A DNA stretch of 64,000 nt, from the NCBI GenBank assembly GCA_903845215.1, contig CAIMWI010000055.1, forward strand, positions 1 to 64,000, read 5' to 3'. The notes beneath the pieces were generated by a model, which saw only the letters and a list, made by a program, of their open reading frames with translations, did no database searches and had not been told where the DNA came from. Shown here in pieces: positions 1 to 13,800 of this stretch. A program made the position numbers and the translations under genes. This stretch comes from an uncultured Rhodobacterales bacterium (GTDB taxonomy: Bacteria; Pseudomonadota; Alphaproteobacteria; Rhodobacterales; Rhodobacteraceae). Position 1 is the stretch's first letter; every line of letters begins with the position of its first letter.

Positions 1-3000
1 CGTGACGGCCTGCACCATGGCACGGATCTCTTGGGTCGACTTTGCGTTCACCGTGACATCGCCGTCGCTTTCGACGGTGGAATCCACGATCCGCGCCGCA
101 ATCACGGCGCCTTGGCGCGCACGCCCGACTTCGCGCCACAATTTGGGATTGGCATAGTCCATGACAGCCAACATGCCGCCCTTGGCCCATTTGCTCTTAT
201 CCGCGAAGTCCAGCGTCGAAGGCTTCGCAGACAGGTCGGCACTGCCAATGTAGGAGTAGATCGCCCCGGTGGCGGCGTCATAGAATGCGTCGTTCGTTTT
301 GATCGTGCGGTCTGTCGTATCCGTGATGCTGCATTTACCGAAGCTTGCAACCTCGATCGGGTTCGGGCCGACATATTGGAACAGCTGGCCTTTGCGAACG
401 CCCTCAGTCACGGCAACCACATCACCCGAATTTATCACCGCGGGCGTATCAGACGCCGTGGTATAGTTGGGGGACGTCGCATCGCCGGAATAACCTATTT
501 CGTTGCGCGCAATCGAGATGCCGATGGCCACGCCAACGCCAACGGCGCCGCCTGCAGCCGCAAGGGCCGCCGCGATCACTGTTGCTTCAATTTTGCCGGT
601 GCTGTGGGCCTTGACCAACAGATCACCGCCACTGGTCACTGTCGCGCCAACGATTTCCGCCGTGGTGCTGGTGCCAATCGTGTTGCGAATGCCAACACCG
701 GCCCCGGCAACAGAAATGCCAACCATACCGACCGATAGGGCCAAGGCCGCTGCCGCACCAAAACTGCGGATTATACTGGCATCCTCGGCGGTCACCGAAA
801 TGCTGCCCGTGGCAGCGACCCGGGCATATCCCGAAGAGTTTGGCGTGCGGGCGATGCTGGCCTGCACAATGCTGGTGATTTCGTTAACAGCATCCGTCGC
901 GGCGATCGACAGCGCGACCCCCACCATCCCACCGGCGATGCTTAGCGATACTGCCGCAGCGACGGCATCAATCTGCGAGCGGTTCTGCGCGCTGATCGTC
1001 ACCTGCCGCGACTGGATGTCGGTGGTTGAGCCGAAGATGCCCGCAACAGTCGATCCACCGATGCGGTTCACCGCACCCACGCCCGAGCCTGCCGCCGCGA
1101 TGCCCACTTGACCCGCGGCAATCCCCATCGCCCCGGCGAAGACCAAAGCATTGATCTTGCGATCAGATTGCGCCGAAATATTCAGTGCAGAACCAGCACC
1201 CGCGCCGCCGGCTCCCGTCAAGATCAGGTTCGTCACCTCAGCCCGCACAGCACCGCGATCCGAACGGGCGTTTCCGTTTTGATCAAAGCCGATGTAGTTT
1301 TTCGCTATGGCAGCACCAATCGCGATACCGACACCCACTTGACCAACTGCGGCCGCCAAGGCCGCCGCCAGCACAGTGGCGTCAATCGACGAGATGTCGC
1401 TGGCTGTGACCGAAATCGTGCCCGCCGATGCCGATTGCATCGTGGTATTCGACAAAATCGCCACAGAGTTCGACGTCACAGAGTTGACCGCAGAAGCCCC
1501 AGCCCCAGCCACAGCGATCGCCGTTTGTCCAGCCGCAATGGCCAAAGAGGCCGCAGCGCTGATCGCGTTGATCGTGCTAAGCTTAGACACAAGCTGGTTG
1601 CCCGATTTGTTCAACGTCCACTGACGCCCGCTGGCATCGACAACCGACCAGCTTTCACCTTCTTTGATCGAAGAAACCCGCAGGTTCGACAGCAGACTTG
1701 CATCGCTGGTCAGATCGGCGTCGACAGTTTGTCCGGCATTTTCTAGGGCTGTTTTCAAGGCGCGTAGGGTCACTGCATCCGACGCCGCCTCTGCCGTGTC
1801 GGGCTCGTCTTGTTTGGCGGCTGCGAGCAGCCGGTCAAACGTCAGATTGCCGCCGGTGGTGATCGGCTGAGACAACATACCCGCGCCAGTCTTGGCCTCG
1901 ATGACCAAGGGCGTTGCGGTGTCTGACAAGCTGATCAGGCTTACATTGGACGCCTCGGCCGTGACGGTATTGTCCACAGCGTTGCTGGCGACCGACACGC
2001 CGATCGAGATCGCAACCCCGGTCTGGCCGAAGGCTGCAGCAATCGACACGGCTTTGGCAACCGAACTGATCGTGCTGTCGTCACGGGCCGAGATGGTCAG
2101 CCGTGTTGCCGTGACAGAACCGCCCGCAACCCGCGCCGCCACATCAGACGCCGTGCGGTTGGTTACGCCGACACCACTGCCCGCGATGCCGATAGCGGTT
2201 TGCCCCCCCGCAATCGCTACAGAGCCTGAGATCGTCTTTGCGCCAATATACGACGCATTGGTTGCCATGACCTTAGCCTGACCATCCGTGAGGCTGATGT
2301 CAGAGTTCAGCACCTGCGCCCGGATCGCTGCACCATTGCGCGACAGGTCGACCCGTTTGAACATGTCCAGCTTGCTGTAATCCAACAGGTTTAGGACGCC
2401 GCCCTTGGCCCATAGATTGGTGTCAGCAAAGTTCAGCACCGCGTTGGTGGCCAAAGTGGTGCCGACATCATCGCTTAGATAGGTATAAAGTGCGCCAGTT
2501 ACCGCATCATAGACCACATCGTTTTGCGCGATCGCCGCAGTGCGGGTGACATTGGACTGGAACTTGGCATAGTCCTTGGCCTGGATCGTTTCGCTGCCGA
2601 TGTATTGATAGGCCTCTCCCGCCTTGGCGCCAACCGGGATGTAGATAATCTTCCCATTCGCCACGGTTGCCGGAGTGTCCTGCCCCGCAACGTAATGCGG
2701 GTTGATGGATGCCTTGCTAGATTGAGCAAAGCCGATTTCATTCTCGGCAATGGCCATACCGATCGAGGCGCCAACCGCGGTCTGTCCCAAAGCCACGGCC
2801 GCCGAAGCCGCAATAACTGTGCTGTGAACGGTGTTATTCGCATTGGCCGTGACCGACATGTCGCCAGCGCCGCTGTCAATATCCGCGCTGATAATCTCTG
2901 CCGCGGTCGCGCCGTTGATGCGGTTGTAGGAAAACGCCCCCGCGCCCGATATCGCCACACCGGTCTGGCCCAAGCCCGCCGCCAACGACGCGGCACTTGA

Positions 3001-6000
3001 CGTGGCGTTGAAGAATGATCCGTCCAGCGCAGAAACTTCGATGCTGCGCCCTGACGCACCCATGCCAAGGCCGCTGTCGGATGGGGCAACACCTGTGAGA
3101 GAGATTCCCCCCGCCATCGTGTCAATCCGCGCCAGAGTGTCGCCACCGATCGCGTTTTTGGCCACCGACGCCGCCAAGGCGACAGCGATGCCTGTTTGAC
3201 CAACCGCTACGGCAAGCGACGCTGCGCCAACAAGGGTATAAAAACGCCCATCCTTGTGCGCCGTCACAGCAAGGCTTTCCGCCTCGATGCGTTGCAGCAC
3301 ATTGCCGTTGCCGGTGATGGCAGCGCGCGTTGTCATTTCAACGCTGTTGATCGCCACCGCACCCGAACCGCTGATCGCGACACCGGTCTGCCCGCCGGCC
3401 ACTGCAGCCGTACCCGCAATGACGGTTGCAAGCACCTGCGTGCGGTTGTTGGCGCTGACCTGCATCGCCCCGGTGGCAATGATGCGCGAATTGGTGACAT
3501 CCGCCGTGACAGCAAAGGCATTGCCCACTTCACCGATCGAGTTGATCGCCACGGCGGCACCGATGGCAGCACCGACCCCCGTTTTGCCCAAGGCCAAGGC
3601 CGCTGCGACTGCAACTTGCACAGAATTGATGCCCGCCGCGCCCGTTGCTTCGACAACCACATCACCCGATGCCGTCAGGGAACTGCTGATGATGCCAGAC
3701 GCCGTTCCACCCCGAACGGCATTGGTGATCCCAACACCGGCCCCCGAAATGGCAATCGACGTTTTACCACTGACGCTGACACTCAGCGCCGCCGCCACAC
3801 CGACGGCCTTTATCGTGTCTTGATGCGCAACAAATCCGCCGGCTTCAGATTTCAGGGTAAAGGACCGGCCGCGATCATCGACCAGAATCCAGCCATCGTT
3901 TTTTTGTGCTTTCGACAGACGCAAACCGTCATTGTAAACGCCAAAGACGCCATTCTGCTCTTCGTAGACCATCCATTTGTGGCCCGCCTCGTCAGAAATA
4001 CGCCAAGCGCTGAACGCATCGACGGTGCTACTGTTCATCAGTTGCACGACGCTTAGGCCACCTTCAAAGGCGATGTCCTGGGCGGCAAAAAGGGTCATAA
4101 GATGGCTGCGCGCATCTTCCACTGCCAAGGCGGCGTCATTTGCGTTCTGGTCGGCCAGGTCTACGGGCACAAGCGAGTCGGTCCCGTTGGACAACAGGGT
4201 CAAGACTTCTGGCCAAGTCGCATCTTGGCGCTGGTAAAGCTTGGTCACTGGATCGACCAGGACTTTGCCGGATGAATCGGTAACCGGAACCTGCCCGGCA
4301 TCGCCGTTGAACAGCGCCAAATTGGCAATCGGGTTATAGGCGGAAATCTTGCCATCCGACGGAAGCCCGGCGTTCATGGCTGCGATCAGCGTGTTCAAAG
4401 TCGCAGTCGTTGTGGCCCAAGCATCCGGCTTAATTTGCAGGTCGCCATTCTCGTCCTGCTCCAAAGCCAGTTCCGCAGCCTTATCAAGCGCGGCAGAGGT
4501 CAGACCTGTATTGAAGATGGAAACGGTTGCGGGCGGGGCAACCCATCCACGCACCGTGACATTGCCGACCGATCCGGTCACACTGTCGATATGGGCCGTG
4601 GCCAGAGTATCGATATCGTTCAGCGAAATCGACAGGCCCACCGCGATCGAGGTCGCGCCCTTGGATCCGCCAATGGCTGCGGCCACCGCGGCCCCGATCA
4701 CCACGCTCTTGATCTCGGCGCGGTTCTCACCCAACACGCTTAGATCGCCACCGGTCAAAGAGTTGACGCCGAGAAGCAAAGCCTTGCTGCCGCCACGCAG
4801 GCGGTTGCGCGCAACCGATCCGGCACCGGCCAAAGACGTGCCGCCCTTGGCCGAAGCCGCCACGGCAAGCGAGGCCACAATGGCCGAAACCGCAATGGAT
4901 TCAGCCGATTCCGCATGCACCAAAATGTCGCCGTCTACCGTGACGGTGCCAACAGCGGCGATTTGTGCGGTCGTAGGTTCTGGGTTGGCGTTCAGGTCGA
5001 TCCGCTGCCAGTTGTCGGCGATCGCATAGTCTTCCACGTCCAGATAGCTCAAATCCGTGCGGGTCTGGCCGACGTATTTGTACACCTGCCCCGCCAAAGC
5101 ATGGTCGCCCAGAATGCGGACGGTGTCGTTGGTGTTCAGCAAAACCGGTTCGTCGCCACTGTCATGGGTGGTCGAGACAGGTTGGGTCTGGGTAAACCCG
5201 ATGGTGTTTTCGGCCACCGCGATCCCGATTGCTGCCGCCGTGGATTGCCCCATCGACAGGCTTAAAGATGCCGCGATGTTCACGATATCGGCGCTGATAC
5301 GGGCGCTGCTGATGGCTTCGACCGTCAGGTCTCCGCCCACAGAAAGACTAGTCAGATTGCGTATTTCTGCAATCAGGCTGCCCGTTATCTGGTTAAGGGC
5401 AAGGGTTCCCGCCCCCGCAACCGAAGGGGTCGAACCGGATCCAAGCGAGACAGCAACCGAAACGGCCGTCGCACGGCCTATCGATTCAATCGTCGCCGTG
5501 CGCAAACCGCGGACTGTCAAATCCCCGCCCGCAGTGACCTCGTCAAGACCAAGTATCCTTGCCGTGACGGCCGAGCGGATGATGTTTTGCGCAAAGTTGG
5601 CGGCAAGGCTGACAGCCTTGACGTTCCCCGTGCTCGCCGCAATCGCAACGGCTGTTGCAACCAGTTCCGCATGAATGAAGGCGTTGTCAGAAGCCAGAAC
5701 TGCCAGACCGCCCTCTACTAGGAAGTCCGCTGAGCCTGCCCCGCTTAAATTTGCGATAACGTCGCTTGTGATCTCATTTCGGCCAAGAGCCGCACCGATG
5801 GCGATGGATTTGCTATCCCCGCCTGTGGCGTCTACCGCAAGGCTGATCGCTGAAGACGACAGTTGCGCCAAAACCTGCGTTTCTGCCGCCGCCGATATGG
5901 TGGCATCGACACCCACGGTGTTCGTCGAGTTGGCCGGCAAGCTGGTGATCAGCGCCGAGGTGCTGGTCGCCATCTTGTTCATCGCAATGATCGGGGCAAC

Positions 6001-7830
6001 CGTGATCGACGATGCGCCACTGCTGCCATCACTGCTGCTGGTTTTCACCTTCAGCGCCAGAGCCGAACTTGCAATATCGGCAACAATGCCGCCCGAAGAA
6101 TTCGCCTCGACCGACAGGCTGCCTGCCACTGCCAGCGATGAATTGCGGATCTCTGCAAGGGTGGCAACGGTGGCAGAGCCTGCCAGATTTGTGCCAACCA
6201 GCGCATCGACTGTTGCGTAAAGCAGATTGGTCGGCTGATACCCAATCGTGTTGAACGCCAATACGATACCAACCGAGGTTGACGCCTGAACCTCACTTTT
6301 CACTGTGGCAAGGATCGAACTTTGCGTTTCGGCCCGAACGGCCATATCGCCGCCCACCGTCAGGTCAGAATCTGCCACAAGGGCGGTATTGCCGCCCATG
6401 ATCGTGTTGGTGGCGATCACCACGTTGAAACCGGTTGTGTCGGCGCTGACAACGCTTTCATCATCGGCAATGATCAATGCGGTTTGCATTGCTTGAACCG
6501 AAAGGTCACCGGCTGCATCAAGCAAAGCATCCGACAGGGTCGCAGAAACGGTTGTGCGCAGATCGTTGCGCGACACCAGCCCCCCAAAGCCCGTGCCCTT
6601 GGCACTAGAGCCTTCGATCACATTGGCCGCGATCGAGGCCATAGAGATGATGGAATCGAGATCAATTTCCAGCCATTTGCTGCTGTTGGTGAAATCTTCC
6701 GTCGACAGATCCAAGCCCGCCTGCGCTTGCAGGGCGACATAGACCTTGTCGGGGTCGCCTTTCACTTCTTTCCAAACAGTGGCGTCGCTGTAGTCTTGCT
6801 GGTCAAGATGGGGGTCTTCCAGCGGGTCAGCGCCGATGTATTCGTAAATGACGCCAGCCTTGCCGTTGCAGATATCCCACTCCAGACGGACGCGGTCTCC
6901 CGCTGCCATCGTATCGGGCCGGTCAAGAACTGTCAGACCATTATAGCCGATCTGCACCCGGTCGCCCAAGGTGATGTCCTTGGTGCCAGAATAATCCGTG
7001 TAAGTTTGACGGAAGAAATTCGCGAGCGCCTGAATTGCAAGCGCAATCTCTCCATCGCCGCCGGTCTTGGCCGACAGGTTGACGTTTGACAGGATCTTTG
7101 CGTCATCCTGCGCCAGCACGTCGACAGCGCCGCCTGTCGTAATCTCGCTTTGGCCGGTGCTGTTGGTGATCTCGGCCCGCGCGGCCGAAGAGGTCATGTT
7201 GCTGGCCAAAATGAAGCCCGCGGCCACGGCCGAGGCTGAACTGGATGCGTCGTCCCCTAGTTTGGAGGCGGTGTCATTGGTGACCTGCGACAGGATAGAG
7301 GCGGTCGAGACGGCGCGCACCGTCAAATTGCCGCCTGCCGTGATGTCTGACCCATCGATCAGGGCCAAAGCTTCGGCCTTTTGTTCGGTCCCAAGATTGG
7401 TGCCGACCAAGGCATCTATAATGTCTTCCCAGATGGCGCTGGCTTCATAGCCGATGGTGTTGAACGCCAAGGTGACATTCACGCCGGTGCCGTCAGAGGT
7501 GATCGAACTGGCATTGCGCGCCAGAATGTCGGCGCGGTTATCAGTAGAAACGTAGACATCGCCCGAGGCTGTCACCGTGCTGTTGGTGATTTTGGCCGAG
7601 GAATCGTTTAAGATCAGGTTGGTCGCAATGATGCCACCGACAGCAGTGCTTTGACCCGTGCCATCGCCTTTGGCCTCGGCCACGGCGTCAAGCAGGGCGT
7701 GGATCCGCGCGGCTTCTTCCATCGTGACAGTGACAGAGCCTGCTTCGATCGTGGCCCCGTCTATCCATGCGGTACCGCCACTGCGCACGTCGTTGCGCAC
7801 GATCAAACCGCCGACAGCCACGCCGCCCTT
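1..7830 (-). repeat. Repeat array 2 of the giant protein (continues left of the window)
   Basis: At least 2600 residues. The first part repeats the array 1 marker (LAFNTIGY with GTNLG) near 7456 and 6248. Further towards base 1 it changes to a closely related unit built around a motif like AAALAAAVGQVGVGIAIG followed by NxIG, alternating with SLAIAAGQTAIAVAGAG. This subtype recurs roughly every 300-400 bp near 5200, 4640, 3560, 3190, 2780, 2200, 2020, 1510, 1340, 1120, 920 and 530. The array shows no sign of ending at base 1. Confidence 0.75.
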
Positions 7831-10800
7831 CGCGGGTTCTTCTGGTTCCGGCGCATCAGCGCCCGTGCCTTCGATGTCAAGCGACTCGACCGTCATCGTT
7901 TCGACCGGCCCTGTGAAGCCGATTTTGTATACGCCGGGCTCGTCGCCGGCCGTGACATTGATTTCCAGTTCGGTTTCGCCAAGGGTCTTGGCCACCGGAT
8001 CAGTTTCTTCGGTGGCGGTCACCGTTTCTTCTGCTGGTGGATCTGCGGGCGCGGGATCTGCAGGTGCGTCTGCGGGCGCGGGTTCCGCGGGCGTTGTCTC
8101 CTCTGCCGGAGGTTCTGGCGGCTTCACGGTCGCCTTTTTAAGGGCTATGGCAATGTCTTCTGCCGTAGCCCCTTTGGCGATGCCCTCGGCAATATAAGTC
8201 GTGCCGTTCACGACAACGGTCAGCGTATAGGTTTCCTTTGGCGGGACCGTGATGTCAAAGCTTGGCCCCTTGGGGTCAAAGCCCTTCTTGATCACCGAAT
8301 TCTCGACAGTCAGGCCAGTCAGGGCCTCGGCAACGGTGGCCGAGATTTCCTCGACGGCCTGTTCTTTCAAATCGCCAGTAAAGGTGACGCGGTACTGCCA
8401 TGTGACTGGCCCCGTGACTTCGGGTTCGGCCTCAGCCGCTGGCGGGTCAGCCGGTGGCGGGTCAGCCGCGGGAGGTTCAGCGGGTGGAGGCTCCGCGGGA
8501 TCGGCGGGATCGGCAGGATCGGGGGCAGGCTCTTCCGCGGGGGCTTCGTAATAGACGACTTTGGTGTTGCCCTTGCCCAGCATGGCATCAAGCGCCTTCT
8601 GGATCTCGGCGACTTGGTCGTCAGTTGTGACTTCGTTGCCCTCAACCACGGTGCTAGAGCGCACAATGAGAAAGCCCATTTGGGTATTAATCTTTGCTTC
8701 GATCTGGGCATGATCTACGCCCTCTTCGGCAAATTCGATGTCAAAGGCCCAGCCCGCGCTGGAAGCTTTTTCGTTAAAGGTGACTGTCGCCTTCGACTTG
8801 CCATCAGCATCCTTGCCAACAATTCTGTCGACGGCGGCCTGAAGCATGGTGCGCGTGGCCGACGCCGTCGAACGAAGTTCCAAGGCATCCGTGACCTGGG
8901 TCGTTACGTTGCCCGGTGGTTGCCCGTTGGCCTTGTAGGACAACTTGAAATCGCTTCCGAAATCCATATCGTTGCGCAAGAACACGATGCGCTGGACTTC
9001 CTTGGTCTTGGCCCCGATGTCCAAGACATCGATCGGACCTGTCGTCTTGTCACCATAGGTCAAGGTGAAGGTCAGATCCGTCTCGACCTTGACCGTGTCG
9101 TCGCTGGCTTCGACGATCTCGGCCTCTGCGATGATCTTAAAATCCGAAGCTTCCAGATCCGGTGCATCCGTTAAAACCGGCAAAACCGCAATCTGAACGG
9201 CCTCAAGAGAATCGTTCCCGTCGGGGTCGTAGTAAAGCGCCCCCGTTGTTGTGTTGTAGATGATCCGGTCTGATGCGTCGTATCCTGAAGTTGCATCCTG
9301 CCAAGAATAGAACGCCGCCGACCCCAGTGTCCCCACCGCGCCCAACTGTGCAAAGATGGCCTTGGAAAGGGTGATGTGATCTACGCCTGAAACGAAATCT
9401 TCGATGGTGTCGATTTCAGCCGTTTCTGCCAGTTGGCTAAGCACAAACGTATCTTCGCCTGTACCGCCACGCAAGCTATCGGCCCCAGCCCCACCCTCAA
9501 GCGTGTCGTTGCCCACGCCGCCCGTGATCGAGTCGTCGCCCGCGCCGCCGAAGATCTTGTCATCGCCTTGAAGGCCGTCCAGACCATTGGCCCCATCATT
9601 GCCGACGATCACGTTGGCCAGCGAGTTTCCGATGCCATTGATATCGTCGCCGCCTGTCAGGGTCAGGTTCTCGACATTGGCCGATAATGTGAATGTGACA
9701 GAGCTTTGCACCACATCGGTGCCGCCGCCGCTGCTTTCGACGACAACGTCATCGCCATCCACCACATAGATGTCATCGCCAGCGCCGCCGGTCAGACGGT
9801 CATCGCCGGCACCACCATCAAGGATGTCATTGCCAGCACCCCCGTCAAGACTATCGTCACCCGCACCACCTGAAAGCGCGTCTGCGCCCTCACCGCCCGA
9901 CACCACATCGCTTCCAGAGCCGCCGTAAATCGTGTCATTGCCAGCAAGGCCCGACAGATTGTTGTCGTCGGAATTGCCGGTCATCACGTTGGCCAGCGCG
10001 TTGCCTGTGCCATTGATGGCGCTGCTGCCCAAGAGGGTCAGTTTCTTGACGCCATCTTCCAGCGTGCTGGTTTCAGAAGTTTCAAGGTGATCTTCGCTTT
10101 CGCGGCTTTTGATCTTTTCCTTGTCAACAGTGATCGCGATTTCCTGCACGCCAGAAGAGCCGGGCTCTTCGGCTTCTACCTGTTCGGCACCCTCGTCCTT
10201 GGTCGCATCCGTGCCGCCAGTTTTGGGTTTTGGCTGCTTTTCAAGCGGAATGTCAAAACCAACGCCCTTCAGCACTTGAATGCCAATATCGAAGGCCACG
10301 GCGTAGGCCGGATCCTTCAGATCGGCTGGCGTTATGTCGCCCAGATCAATCTTGGGAATCGTGTATTCGACGGTTTTCGTCGTATCGACCAGATAGTCAG
10401 ACAGCTTCTCGCCGGCAATCGTGGGCAGCACGGCATCCCAGATGGTGGTCAGATCAACCATCAGATGATTGGTCGCCCCGGCCTGCAGCATTGGACTGTT
10501 GAAAGAATTGATCAGCGTGCTGACCGGCAATTTCTGCGACAGATTATAGCCCAAAAGCGAGAAAGACAGCGTCGGGTCGGTCAAGTCCAGCGTCTTGGGC
10601 AGAACCTTTAGGGCGGCCAACAAGCTGTCTTTAAAGGCTGTCGGAGACGAAATATCAAATGCGGTCGCGTCGTCCCAATAGTCGTCGGGACGTCCCGCCA
10701 GATCTTCAGCATCCCAGATCAGCGCATCCAGATCGACGTCCTTGATGACCGCACTTGACAGCGTGACGGTCGGCAAAGTCGGATCAAACAGGCGCGGTTC

Positions 10801-13800
10801 GTCAATCGGCAGATTGATTGGGTCAGCGGTGTTGGGATAGTGAAGCTTGAAGGCCTTGCCGTAGATCGAAAACTTGATGTCGAATGCGGGCAATTTATAG
10901 CTGGTCGGCAGCTTTTGGATCAGCGCCACGTCCTCTTGGTCGGGCGCGTCGATGTAAAAGCCGAAATCCAGCTGCGGCATGAAGTAGTCGGCATCGCCCG
11001 TCAAAAGGGCCGTAACCAGTTCGGGGAACTTGGGATTATCCCAGCCGAACATGGCCTTGATGCCATAATCGACCATTTCGCCGTTGTGTTCGACTTGGCC
11101 GACGACCTGCTTGAATTCATATTTGGGCAAGTCGATCTTAGGCATGATCAGATCAAGCGACAAGGACGGCAAGGCAAGACCGGAATCGCCTGCCGCACCA
11201 AGCCCAAAGATAAAGCCCGTGTCCGTTACCCTAAATCCGGCATCGACCACGCCCATTTTGGAAATAAAGTCCAAGACAGTCAGGTCATCCCAACCGGCCG
11301 AAACTTTAAAGCCAATGGTGACGCCATCGCGACCAATGTCCAAATCGGTCGTGAAAGACTTGGTCTCTTGCGGCATCGCAGAATACAAGAAGGCCAGCGT
11401 TGTGCCCATAAAGCCTTCGGGTGGCGGAATTTCCCACCAATAGCGGCTGTCGGTGAAGTTGGTTTCCGACAGGTTCACCGTCGCGTCCGTTCCCATGAAA
11501 CGGTAGATATTGCCGACGTTCCCGCCAGCGCCGTGATCTTCCTTGATGAAGACCTGATCCCCAAAGGCGACGTCTGTTTCGCCCTGATCGCTGTAGTGAT
11601 CGACCTTGATGTATTCGCGTCCAGCCGTGGCCGCATCTACTGTGGTCGCAAGCACCGTGCCCTTGGCCGTGATCTCGGCTGCGTCTTTTGAGGTGACCGA
11701 CAGGCCGCCGCCCACCAAAACGGTGCCAACTGCTGACAGCAAAACCGCGTCAGCATGGGAAGAAACAAGGTTCGTTGCCAAGACAACCGCGGCCGCCGCC
11801 CCTCCAGCACCAGCTTTGGCTTCGTTCAAGACCGAGGCCGCAATCGAAGCCGAATTGTCGGCTGATACAGTCAGATCACCCCCGACGACCAGCGCCGAAG
11901 TCTTGATGGTGGCGGTGACAGTTGCAGTATCTTCTTCGCCGATGCTTGTGCCCAACAGGCCATCAATCGTGTTGGCGAAAATGTTCGACGGGGCCCAGCC
12001 CACAGTGTTGAAGGCCAGCGTTACGCCGACGGCGGTCCCTTCGCCTGCGGCCGACTGGGTCGCCGTATTTGTCGCCGAAATGCTGCCGATGTTGACGGCA
12101 GTCACGGACATGTTTCCGCCGACCGAGATGTCGGAAGCCTCTAGCGTCGCTGCGGATTTCGACAGCACAAGGTTTGTCGCGATCACGCCACCTGCGCCGA
12201 TCGATGTGTCCTCGCTATCCTCGTCTTCGGTGGATTCCGTCTTGCCGCTTAGCTCGGCGGTGATCGTGGTGGCTTGTTCGGCTGTCAGGATCAAATCGTC
12301 CTGCACCAGCAAATTCAAGCCTTTGATCGTCGCTTCGACAGCGCCGCGCGCATCGTTCAGCACAACAACGATACCCACAGCGGCACCGCCGCCGCTGCCA
12401 GCCGTCATTGCCGTATTGGCCGTAATGGCCGCCGTATCCTTGGCCGCCACTTCCAGCGCGCCCAGCGCATAATAGTCAGGGTCAGCAAAGTTCGAGGTGA
12501 TCTTTGCGATGGTCGACGTTAGAACACGGTTGGTGGCCAGTACCAGACCAACCCCTGCAGACCCAGAACCGCCCGCCGTCGAACTGTCAATCGTGGCTTC
12601 CAGCAGCGCGCCGTTTTGCTCTGCCTCTGGGTCGGTCCCGCCGGCCAGAACGCGCATGGCGCCGCCCGAAGAAAACACCGCATTCAAGACCTGCGCCTTG
12701 GTGACAGCCGCATCTTCCGTACCAATTGATGTCCCCAGCAAGGCGCTTGCCGCTTGCGTGAAGATATCGGTGTTGCTCCAGCCAATGGTGTTGAAGGCCA
12801 GTGTGATGCCGACGGCCGTTCCATCGGATTCTGCCGCCATCGCGTTGTTGGCCTTGACCACCGTCACCGTATCGGCCAGCACATCCAGCCCACCGCCAGC
12901 AACGACAGACCCGCTTGAAATGGTCGCCTCGGCACCACCCAGCACTAGGTTGTTCGCGATCAGGCCACCGATGGCCGTGCCGCCATCATCGCTATTCGCA
13001 TCGGCTGGGGCCTCAACCTTGGTCTTGCCGGACGCGGTCGCATCAATCTGAGCCGCCGCTTTGGCCGACACCAAGAAGTCGCCGCCCGATTGGACAGCCA
13101 TATCCGTCAACAGGGCCTTCACACCGCCGCGCACATCATTGCGCACGACCAACCCGCCGACCGACGACGTGCCACCGGCGGATTCCAGCGTTACATTGGC
13201 GGTGATCGTCGCAGAATCGTCGGCTGCGTAAGACAGGTTGCCCGTCACATCGACCAGCGGCAAAAGCTCCCACACCAACGATGGGGTCGCATCGCTGAAA
13301 TCGGCCTGCGATAGGTCCATCGACTCGCCCAAGCCAATGTAGCGATACCGCCGTCCCGCCAGCCCGTTTTCACGCCGCCCGTCATCAACCAGCACCACGT
13401 CACCGGTGAAAAGCGTTACAGGCCCACCCGTCGTGACGCGATGGTTAACTGTGTCGGTGACGATAATCTGGCTGCGCGAACTGACGCGGTTCATCACAAT
13501 CACAAAGCCCGCCCCGACTTTGTCGGTCGAGGTTGCCACCGCAGCAAGCTTGGCGTCGATCGCCTGCGCGCTTTCGGCAGCGACCCCCAAATCGCCCCCT
13601 GCCGACATGTCAACATTGGTCAGGGTCACAACCGCGCCCGCAGGCGTCTCGGTTCCGATGTTGGTGCCGATCAGCGCGTCGATCGTGCTGGAAAAGATGT
13701 TCTGCGGCTCTAGGCCGATCGTGTTGAAGGCCAGCGTGATGCCAACTGCCGTGCCGTTGCTTTTCACTGTGGCCGAATTGTCCGCTGTGATTGTGCCAGC

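Noticed and set aside
8367-8711. Minus-strand open frame of 114 codons
   Set aside because: Out of phase with the giant gene; its Pro/Arg-rich content is a by-product of the low-complexity linker.
9430-10060. Repetitive DNA that could be mistaken for a CRISPR or satellite array
   Set aside because: The period is 27 bp and it encodes RTX nonapeptides in frame with the giant gene.
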